Assembly (NCBI GenBank): GCA_014729015.1
Contig: WJKR01000019.1
Location: forward strand, 1-11,656
Source: Candidatus Woesearchaeota archaeon
GTDB taxonomy: Archaea > Nanobdellota > Nanobdellia > Woesearchaeales > WJKR01
Direction of reading: 5' to 3'
Length of the DNA stretch: 11,656 nucleotides
The notes beneath the pieces are model-generated. The model made no database searches. It was given only the letters and a program-made list of their open reading frames with translations, and was not told the origin of the DNA. A program made the position numbers and the translations under genes. Shown one piece after another: positions 6,849 through 11,603 of this stretch; the first letter of the stretch is position 1, and every line of letters begins with the position of its first letter.

Positions 6849-7289
6849 ATGGTGGCGAGGAAGAGGGGTGGAAAGCAGCGGGCTTCTCAAAAAAAAATAC
6901 CTGTCAAGCCAGTCATTCCCTGTTGTACCGCGTGCCACTCACCGAGCGTTGACGTCATGGTCATCCATGGCAAGGAGCAGTTCGTGTGCCGCCGTTGCGG
7001 CCACGTCAGCGCGATGCGAGAAGACAAGCCCGTGGATGAGGTCCGGCAGCTGCACCTCTACCGGAACCGGCACGTGCACGCGACTGCGCGCCACCGCCGC
7101 TACCGTCGCCACCAGTCCTTTTACGCGTTCCTGGAACGCTTCCACCTACGGTTATGGTTCAAGATATTGAGCACCACGTTCCTCGGCTTCGGGGTGGTGT
7201 TGTTGGCCACGACGCGACCCTGGACCGGCGCGTTGTTCCTCGTCATAGGGGTCGTGGGTTTCACGACCTCGTTCAGGTTTTTCAGGTGA
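6849..7289 (+). CDS. Zinc-ribbon protein with two C-terminal TM helices
   Basis: A 146-residue protein starting MVARKRGGKQ. The N-terminus is very basic, followed by a zinc ribbon with C26-x2-C29 and C47-x2-C50 (CRRCGHVS), similar in form to TFIIS/TFB-type ribbons. Then comes a linker and an Arg/His-rich stretch (about 72-89, RNRHVHATARHRRYRRHQ), and two hydrophobic helices (about 103-121 and 124-141) ending in RFFR. The order is opposite to the 4617-4997 protein, which has its TM hairpin first. The basic cytoplasmic part could contact nucleic acid or ribosomes; function unknown. Some N-terminal codons are an A-run (AAAAAAA near 6890). It is followed 36 bp later by another membrane-protein gene, probably in one operon. 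Confidence 0.75.
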   Translation: MVARKRGGKQRASQKKIPVKPVIPCCTACHSPSVDVMVIHGKEQFVCRRCGHVSAMREDKPVDEVRQLHLYRNRHVHATARHRRYRRHQSFYAFLERFHLRLWFKILSTTFLGFGVVLLATTRPWTGALFLVIGVVGFTTSFRFFR

Positions 7290-7325
7290 GCGCGTGGCAG
7301 GGATGAAGACGAGGCGAAGCACCGC

Positions 7326-7715
7326 ATGATCTACATCGCCGCCGGCCTGGCATTAATCGTGAACCTCCTGTTGTTGGCGTCAGAAAGCAGCGGAGGCCAG
7401 CTGCCGTTCATCATTTCCTTGCTCATGCTCGTCCTCCTGTTCTGCCTGCGCGCGTTCCTGCACTTGAAGGAAGAGGATCACTTGTTGGCAAGACTCGACG
7501 TGTTCCTCGCCATGATCTTCTCGATAACGAGCATCGTCCTCTTTGCCGAAGTGGCGCGGATGGCCGTGTTCTACGTCGACACGTTGAGCGACTTGGCGGA
7601 CCAGGCAGTCATCTTCTTCATCGGCCTGAACGTCGTCGTGCTGCTGCCCTTCGTGGTCGTATCATTATTGGCGTTGTACCACGCATTGCGGCATGTACGA
7701 CGAAAAGAACGATAG
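7326..7715 (+). CDS. Small membrane protein with four hydrophobic segments
   Basis: A 129-residue protein, largely hydrophobic. Likely helices lie at about residues 2-18, 26-44, 57-80 and 93-118, with a basic C-terminal end (HVRRKER) expected on the cytoplasmic side. No motif is recognised. There is no clear promoter in the 36-bp gap after the preceding zinc-ribbon membrane protein, so it is probably co-transcribed with it. An 8-codon reading frame (ATG at 7303, stop at 7327-7329) overlaps its start codon as ATGA, so translation may be coupled. The stop (7713-7715) lies 8 bp from the 3' end of the convergent tRNA-Ser gene. The gene is confident from its composition; its function is unknown. 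Confidence 0.7.
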   Translation: MIYIAAGLALIVNLLLLASESSGGQLPFIISLLMLVLLFCLRAFLHLKEEDHLLARLDVFLAMIFSITSIVLFAEVARMAVFYVDTLSDLADQAVIFFIGLNVVVLLPFVVVSLLALYHALRHVRRKER

Positions 7716-7766
7716 TGAGGTACGCCGCGGGTGGGATTTGAACCCACGATCCCAAAGGGACAGGAT

Positions 7767-7794
7767 GTTTACGCAAAGGCCTATGGCCTCCTGG
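7767..7794 (-). other. tRNA-Ser intron 2 (canonical, position 37/38), 28 nt
   Basis: Bulges UAC (cut after UA) and ACA (cut after AC) flank the four-pair helix UUGC/GUAA. The body contains the hairpin AGGCC-AUA-GGCCU. The inner helix next to the bulge is imperfect (one unpaired C and one bulged G). Confidence 0.75.
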
Positions 7795-7802
7795 TAGCAA
7801 TC

Positions 7803-7834
7803 TTTCGCTCGAAACGTCTGCGAGACGCTTCAAT
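7803..7834 (-). other. tRNA-Ser intron 1 (non-canonical, position 29/30), 32 nt
   Basis: Bulges AGA (cut after AG) and AAG (cut after AA) flank a central helix GCGC/GCGA (three pairs and one G-A). The intron body is a hairpin of about 11 pairs (7833-7823 with 7819-7809) closed by a CGC loop. Removing it restores anticodon-stem positions 29-30. Confidence 0.75.
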
Positions 7835-7892
7835 CTGCGCAATACCAGGCTATGCGACCGCGGCAGATGTGGTTGTACGAACCCTCATCACC

Positions 7893-7900
7893 TTAAAAAG
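7893..7900 (-). promoter_or_regulatory. TATA-like box for tRNA-Ser
   Basis: CTTTTTAA on the minus strand, centred about 32 bp upstream of the tRNA-Ser 5' end, allowing a leader of a few nucleotides. Confidence 0.45.
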
Positions 7901-7920
7901 CTTTTCCTCGAGCACAAACC

Positions 7921-7927
7921 TTTTAAA
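7921..7927 (+). promoter_or_regulatory. TATA box for the transglutaminase-like gene
   Basis: TTTTAAA, centred 28 bp upstream of the ATG at 7952; a leaderless arrangement that fixes the start. Confidence 0.55.
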
Positions 7928-7951
7928 CAAAGTCATGCAAGAAAGAGCCTC

Positions 7952-9916
7952 ATGAGAGGTGCGCTCTTCCTGTCATTATCATTGCTCCTGCTCCTTTCCT
8001 GCGCCGCTGCCGAGCCGTATGAGTTCGCGTCGCTAGTGATTGACGGCTCATTGACGAATCCGGTCATGATCGTCGAGGAGGGCAAGCGCGCGTCCATCTC
8101 ATCCTTGACCGCGAACATCTCCTGGTTCCCTCGTGAACGGCCAGGCCAAGACGTCCTCTTCTTCACGACAGTGCCGGACGCCGAGGTCGGTGACCGGAGC
8201 GTGACGTTCTCCTTGACCAAGCCCATGCTCGGCGCCCATTCCTTCGATATCGAGTACCAGGTCGAGACCGCGGCTGACGTCGTCGAGGTGGTGTTGCCGG
8301 TCACTTTCCCCTTACCGCCAGTGTCGCCGGACCTGGTGACGTACTTGCACCCCACGGAGACGATCGACATCAACGATGACATCAGCTCCTTGGCCGCTGA
8401 CATCGTGGGCGGCGAGGATGACTTGTTCAAAGCGGTGGTTTCCTTGGCGTTGTGGACCAAGCAGCACATCGGGTACGACTTGTCCACGGTGAACGTCGAG
8501 GCGTCGCAGCCGTCGTCATGGGTGTTGGAGAACCGTCGGGGCGTGTGCGACGAGCTCACCAACCTGTTCATTTCCTTCTGTCGCTCGTTAGGCATCCCTG
8601 CCAGGTTCGTTTCCGGGTTGGCGTACACGAACGCCGAGGACTTTGAGGAGGGGTGGGGCGCGCACGGCTGGGCCGAGGTGTATTTTCCCGGTGCTGGCTG
8701 GGTCCCTTTTGACGTCACCTACGGACAGCTGGGATGGGTGGACGCCTCCCATGTCGTGTTCGCGCAGGGAGTGGATAGCGGCAAGTACGCTTCTAGCTAT
8801 TCGTGGCTTGGCAGGGACGTCCAGGTGGACGTGGTGGGTATGCAGTTAGCGGCTTCGCTGGTGAGCGAGGGCGAGCTGCTTAACCCCTTGCTCACGTTGG
8901 ACGTCCGGCCGTTGATGCCTGGGGTCGGCTTCGGCTCTTACCAGTTGGTCGAGGTGGAGATATCGAACCCTACTGATCGGTACGTGGCTGATGAGCTCCA
9001 GTTGGCGTTGGTGGATGGCTTCTCCATGGTCGACCCGGCCCATCAGGCCGTCGCACTCGCTCCTGGTGAGTCTACCGAGGCGTATTGGCGCGTGTTGGTT
9101 GATGAGGGGCTTGATGCTGGTTACTTGTACACGTACCCGTTGATCGTGCAGTCGGTGCGCGGCGCCCGTGCCGAGTCGTCGTTCACGGTCGTGACCGCTG
9201 CGCGGAAGTTGTCGTTGTCGTGGGTCGACCGTTTCAAGGAGGACTTGGTTGCTGGTGAGTCTTCGCCTTATGATGAGCACGTGTCGTTCAGCTGTGAAGT
9301 CGTGGGTGGTGTCGCTCCTCGCCCTCGTGAGTCCATCCCGTTCATGTGCTCGTTGATGAACGATGGCGGGTTGTCGTTGGACGCTGTCGAGGTGTGCTTG
9401 GAGTCGTCGTGCGAGACGGTCGATGTGGCTGCGGGCGCGTCTGCGTCGGTGTCGTTCTCGCATGTCTTCGCCGAGCCGTCGTTGTACGCGTTGTCGTTCT
9501 CTGCGTCGCATTCCTTGGTGGAGTCGTATTCTTTCGTCTCCTTGGAGGTGGTCGAGGAGCCGGTCGTCCGTATCGAGAACGTCTCTGCGCCTGCGTCGCT
9601 TGATTACGCCGCTGCTGGCATCGTCCATTTCGAGGTCGTGCACGCCGCTGGCGTCCCGCCGCGCGACGTCATGGTCACTTTGCGGGGTCCGCGGATGAGG
9701 AATACGTGGGAATTCGCAGAATTCACTGGTGTCAAGGTGTTTGACATCACGCTTGCGGGTAATGCGTTGTCGCTGGATGATGATGCGTTCACGCTTGGGG
9801 TGTCGTATCGTGACGATCGCGGTGCCCGGCGGAGCGTGGTCGAGTCGTTCAATGTCGCCTTGGCTGATGTGACGTGGTGGCAGCGGGTCTTGTTGTGGTT
9901 GGAATCCTTCTGGTAA
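7952..9916 (+). CDS. Exported transglutaminase-like (cysteine protease fold) protein with beta-sandwich domains
   Basis: A 654-residue protein. The N-terminus MRGALFLSLSLLLLLSCAAA is an export signal; L-S-C17 resembles a lipobox, so lipid anchoring at C17 is possible. Residues 25-125 look like a beta domain. The transglutaminase core runs from about 155 to 270, with the catalytic triad visible as C199 (RRGVCDELTNL), H238 (GWGAHGWAEVYF) and D254 (WVPFDVTYGQ). The rest (about 295-640) is beta-rich with repeated Ig/CARDB-like strands and several cysteines that could form disulfides. The C-terminus WWQRVLLWLESFW is amphipathic and aromatic, not a clear TM helix. In archaea such domains usually act as surface proteases or peptide-modifying enzymes; the substrate is unknown. 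The 3' half is visibly G/T-biased on the coding strand (TCG, GTC, TTG codons). Confidence 0.88.
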   Translation: MRGALFLSLSLLLLLSCAAAEPYEFASLVIDGSLTNPVMIVEEGKRASISSLTANISWFPRERPGQDVLFFTTVPDAEVGDRSVTFSLTKPMLGAHSFDIEYQVETAADVVEVVLPVTFPLPPVSPDLVTYLHPTETIDINDDISSLAADIVGGEDDLFKAVVSLALWTKQHIGYDLSTVNVEASQPSSWVLENRRGVCDELTNLFISFCRSLGIPARFVSGLAYTNAEDFEEGWGAHGWAEVYFPGAGWVPFDVTYGQLGWVDASHVVFAQGVDSGKYASSYSWLGRDVQVDVVGMQLAASLVSEGELLNPLLTLDVRPLMPGVGFGSYQLVEVEISNPTDRYVADELQLALVDGFSMVDPAHQAVALAPGESTEAYWRVLVDEGLDAGYLYTYPLIVQSVRGARAESSFTVVTAARKLSLSWVDRFKEDLVAGESSPYDEHVSFSCEVVGGVAPRPRESIPFMCSLMNDGGLSLDAVEVCLESSCETVDVAAGASASVSFSHVFAEPSLYALSFSASHSLVESYSFVSLEVVEEPVVRIENVSAPASLDYAAAGIVHFEVVHAAGVPPRDVMVTLRGPRMRNTWEFAEFTGVKVFDITLAGNALSLDDDAFTLGVSYRDDRGARRSVVESFNVALADVTWWQRVLLWLESFW

Positions 9917-9958
9917 GAAGCGTTGTTGTCTTGGGCAGTTTTTCTCCGAGGCCTAGCT

Positions 9959-10057
9959 TTACGCTGCGATGTAGTGAGAACCACCAGCTGGGAGCGCGGT
10001 GAATTGCGTCCTGAGGCGGTAATTATTGAAGCGGTTGCTCATGGTCCTGGAGAACAC
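9959..10057 (-). CDS. Possible micro-ORF, 27-32 residues, unknown
   Basis: The minus strand encodes a peptide with protein-like composition from GTG 10057 (VFSRTMSNRF) or ATG 10042, through NNYRLRTQFT, to LPAGGSHYIAA and a TAA stop at 9959-9961. It is basic and aromatic. There is no strong Shine-Dalgarno sequence and no TATA box at the leaderless distance. The opposite strand is also open here, in phase with the transglutaminase gene, so the frame may be chance or a relic of a longer gene. I do not assign a function. Confidence 0.25.
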   Translation of the reverse strand: MFSRTMSNRFNNYRLRTQFTALPAGGSHYIAA

Positions 10058-10219
10058 GTTGCGTTTTTGTAGGGTCAGATGCTGCACACACACCACCAGT
10101 ATACATAAATGTAACGTAGAGGGAAGTCGATATTCTTTATAAAACTTTCGGTTTTTTTAGAGGAGCGGCCCACATATTTTCATTATGCACATTTTTTCTT
10201 GAAACATTTATAAATGCTT

Positions 10220-10233
10220 CTTGTCAGGACAAG
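10220..10233. promoter_or_regulatory. Perfect 14-bp palindrome upstream of a TATA box: candidate operator
   Basis: CTTGTC-AG-GACAAG: two exact 6-bp half-sites with a 2-bp spacer, 9 bp upstream of the TATA box at 10243 and 5 bp after another TATA-like box (10207-10214). A symmetrical site in this place fits binding by a dimeric regulator. Confidence 0.45.
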
Positions 10234-10242
10234 CACTACTTT

Positions 10243-10250
10243 TTTATATC
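10243..10250 (+). promoter_or_regulatory. TATA box for the 10271-11367 operon
   Basis: TTTATATC, centred about 25 bp upstream of the ATG at 10271 (leaderless). A second box TTTATAAA at 10207-10214 could give an alternative start with a leader of about 35 nt. Confidence 0.55.
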
Positions 10251-10270
10251 TCTGATGCTCGAAAAGACGC

Positions 10271-10816
10271 ATGGACATCTTCCTCTGGGCTTTGATTGGC
10301 GGCTTCGCGTTGCTCATCCTCGCAACGCTCTGGAACGTCCTCATGGCACCGAAAGAACGCAAAAAGCCACGGTCACTATACCAGCACTTCATGGACAAGT
10401 ACGGCTTCACCACGAACGACGACGCGAACACGTTCAACGGGTTCTACCAGGGGAAGAGCGTGCAGATCACCACCAGCCCTCTCAAAGCGTTCATCCCGGT
10501 CGCGAATCCGCGCGGCATCCACTTGTTGCTGGAAAAAGGCGATAAGACAGCAGTCGACGATCTCGTCGACACCCCCATGGAAGGATTGCAGGAGGCAGTC
10601 GTGAAAAGCAATTATCCCATGCTCGTCACCGAGATGCTCGATGAACAACTCATCAACGACCTCAACAACCAACCGCACTACGCCTTTGAGCTACGCGATG
10701 GCATCATGGTCCGATGTCCTTCTCTGCGAAAAGCCGATGAGCTGGAAGAACTCTTGCGCATCGGCGTACGACTGGCGAAAGCGTTAGAACAAATAAACTA
10801 CGCGTATCAAAAATGA
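10271..10816 (+). CDS. Membrane-anchored protein of unknown function
   Basis: A 181-residue protein with one N-terminal TM helix (about residues 3-25, FLWALIGGFALLILATLWNV) followed by a basic stop-transfer patch (PKERKKPR), placing the remaining 150 residues in the cytoplasm. The soluble part is mixed alpha/beta: YGFTTNDDANTFNGFYQGKSVQI suggests beta strands, the end (ADELEELLRIGVRLAKALEQ) a long helix. No catalytic motif or known family is evident to me. The start is leaderless from the TATA box at 10243. The last codons overlap the next gene by 4 bp (ATGA at 10813-10816), so translation of the two is coupled and they probably act together. Confidence 0.75.
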   Translation: MDIFLWALIGGFALLILATLWNVLMAPKERKKPRSLYQHFMDKYGFTTNDDANTFNGFYQGKSVQITTSPLKAFIPVANPRGIHLLLEKGDKTAVDDLVDTPMEGLQEAVVKSNYPMLVTEMLDEQLINDLNNQPHYAFELRDGIMVRCPSLRKADELEELLRIGVRLAKALEQINYAYQK

Positions 10817-11367
10817 GAATCACCATCACCGGTCCTCGTTCTGTAGGCAAGACCACGACGGCAATACTGCTCGCTGAACAACTCGGCTACGACTACGTCT
10901 CCGGCGATGAAGTAATGGACAAAGAGTTGAAACCATTCGGCGGATTGGAGAAATGCATGAAAGACGAACGAGACGATATCATCAATAATCGCATCTTGCC
11001 TTGCGCAAGAAAAGCATTACAACAAGAAAAGACAATATTTGACCAAGCAGGAGGGGCACTCACTGTCGAAGAAAACAATATAGGAGAAGAATTCCAACAA
11101 CTCTTACGAACAAAAACGTTCGTAATAGGATTATTACCAAGCATGAACGACGAACAAGCAATAGGCTTCTTATTCCAAAGAGAACGCCATCGACCGCACT
11201 TCCACCACGTATCGGATGAAGAACTCAAAGCGATAGTACAAAAACATTATAGAAAAGTCAAGCAAGCAATACACGAAGTGACAAAACACATTATCTACAC
11301 CGCACGGCTCAATCCGCAAGAAGTCATTGACTGCTGCAAGGATATTATCAAGGGCAAATCTTTATAA
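10813..11367 (+). CDS. P-loop kinase-like protein (shikimate/adenylate-kinase-like fold)
   Basis: A 184-residue nucleotide-binding protein. Walker A is GPRSVGKTT (7-15), directly after a first beta strand MRITIT. SGDEVMD (30-36) occupies the place of the substrate-binding Asp of shikimate and nucleotide kinases; FDQAGGAL (76-83) resembles the GGG substrate loop of shikimate kinase; FQRERHRPHF (121-130) resembles a LID with several arginines. The substrate is not identifiable. It is not a standard aroK, and no shikimate pathway gene is nearby. It overlaps the upstream membrane-anchored gene by 4 bp. The coding sequence is noticeably more A-rich and lower in GC than the rest of the window, which may hint at a different origin. 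Its stop codon lies in the TATA box of the initiator tRNA. Confidence 0.8.
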   Translation: MRITITGPRSVGKTTTAILLAEQLGYDYVSGDEVMDKELKPFGGLEKCMKDERDDIINNRILPCARKALQQEKTIFDQAGGALTVEENNIGEEFQQLLRTKTFVIGLLPSMNDEQAIGFLFQRERHRPHFHHVSDEELKAIVQKHYRKVKQAIHEVTKHIIYTARLNPQEVIDCCKDIIKGKSL

Positions 11368-11369
11368 AA
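11361..11369 (+). promoter_or_regulatory. TATA box for initiator tRNA-Met, over the kinase-like stop codon
   Basis: TTTATAAAA, centred 36 bp upstream of the tRNA 5' end, predicting a leader of about 10 nt. It contains the TAA stop (11365-11367) of the preceding gene. Confidence 0.55.
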
Positions 11370-11431
11370 GGGCGGGGTTTTCTTGGGTTCGCTTCGTTAT
11401 AGCGGGGTGGAGCAGTCAGGAGTGCTCGCAG

Positions 11432-11467
11432 AAACCCTTTCATTTTTTTTTTGAAAGGGTTGCGGAA
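11432..11467 (+). other. Initiator tRNA intron 1 (non-canonical, position 29/30), 36 nt
   Basis: Bulges AGA (11430-11432, cut after AG) and AAG (11466-11468, cut after AA) flank the central four-pair helix UCGC/GCGG. The body is a perfect 10-pair stem AACCCTTTCA/TGAAAGGGTT (11433-11442 with 11452-11461) whose loop is nine T. Confidence 0.85.
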
Positions 11468-11475
11468 GGCTCATA

Positions 11476-11500
11476 AAAGGGTTATCTAACCCTTAGAGGC
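11476..11500 (+). other. Initiator tRNA intron 2 (canonical, position 37/38), 25 nt
   Basis: Bulges UAA (11474-11476, cut after UA) and GCA (11499-11501, cut after GC) flank helix CUCA/AGAG (three pairs and one A-A mismatch). The body is AAGGGTTA/TAACCCTT with a two-base loop, so the terminal pair is probably open. Confidence 0.82.
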
Positions 11501-11536
11501 ACCCTGAGGTCATCGGTTCAAATCCGATCCCCGCTA

Positions 11537-11549
11537 TTTTTTTCTTTTT
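11537..11549 (+). terminator. T-rich terminator after initiator tRNA-Met
   Basis: Seven T, one C, five T directly after A73: the oligo-T type of termination used by archaeal RNA polymerase. Confidence 0.7.
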
Positions 11550-11574
11550 CCACTGGTCAAGCGTGTCCGCAGTG

Positions 11575-11582
11575 AATAAATA
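11575..11582 (+). promoter_or_regulatory. TATA box for the gene at the right edge
   Basis: AATAAATA, centred about 26 bp upstream of the ATG at 11604; leaderless spacing as for most genes here. Confidence 0.5.
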
Positions 11583-11603
11583 GTCCTTTTTGTATCTGAA
11601 CCC

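Larger units (their letters stand above)
7723..7864 (-). tRNA. tRNA-Ser (anticodon GCU) with two introns
   Basis: The primary span is 142 nt. Acceptor GCCGCGG/CCGCGGC, discriminator G73 and T arm GUGGG-UUCAAAU-CCCAC are clear. Solving the middle by bulge-helix-bulge logic gives exons 7864-7835, 7802-7795 and 7766-7723. The spliced product has anticodon stem CAGGA/UCCUG (five perfect pairs), loop UUGCUAA with GCU after U33 and A37, and a class II variable arm with stem UCCC-UUU-GGGA. Class II plus G73 plus GCU means serine (AGC/AGU codons). The mature length is 82 nt and no CCA is encoded. An A/T box at 7893-7900 lies about 32 bp upstream on the minus strand. Splicing positions are inferred by hand; tRNA identity is well supported. 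Confidence 0.88.
9917..10270. other. Mostly non-coding gap between genes (354 bp)
   Basis: A short T-run (9939-9945) may end the transglutaminase transcript. The part from 9959 to 10057 is G/C-rich and open on both strands (see micro-ORF). From about 10100 the DNA turns AT-rich, with TATA-like boxes at 10137-10144 (TTTATAAA), 10207-10214 (TTTATAAA) and 10243-10250 (TTTATATC), and a palindrome at 10220-10233. I see no tRNA or other structured RNA in it. Confidence 0.6.
11401..11536 (+). tRNA. Initiator tRNA-Met (CAU) with two introns
   Basis: The primary span is 136 nt; mature length 75 nt. Acceptor AGCGGGG/CCCCGCU gives the archaeal initiator pair A1-U72; discriminator A73; no CCA encoded. 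The D arm GAGC-AGUCAGGAGU-GCUC has the AGGAG loop found in archaeal initiators. Exons are 11401-11431, 11468-11475 and 11501-11536. Splicing gives anticodon stem CAGGG/CCCUG, including the three consecutive G-C pairs diagnostic of initiators, and loop CUCAUAA with CAU. Variable loop AGGUC; T arm AUCGG-UUCAAAU-CCGAU. Intron 1 lies inside the GGG triplet (G29 in exon 1, G30-G31 in exon 2). Exon limits were solved by hand from bulge-helix-bulge folding; the identity is strong. Confidence 0.93.

Noticed and set aside
7303..7329. Eight-codon frame overlapping the start of the 7326 gene
   Set aside because: Too short to call a gene; mentioned only as a possible coupling feature.
7829..7834. Reading the minus-strand tRNA as tRNA-Phe(GAA) or tRNA-Ser(UGA) with a single intron
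   Set aside because: Either reading leaves a variable region of about 24-25 nt and disturbs the D stem or position 26; the two-intron GCU solution fits every stem.
7843..7849. Seven-base complementarity between the tRNA-Ser D loop (CCUGGUA) and the exon 2/intron 2 region (UACCAGG, 7790-7796)
   Set aside because: A match of this length is expected by chance in a 142-nt RNA and would compete with the well-supported cloverleaf.
7933..9643. Two long open frames on the minus strand (7933-8718 and 8846-9643) antisense to the transglutaminase-like gene
   Set aside because: They have no domain, are rich in Arg/His/Ser as expected from GC-rich antisense frames, and the plus-strand gene has a signal peptide, catalytic triad and promoter.
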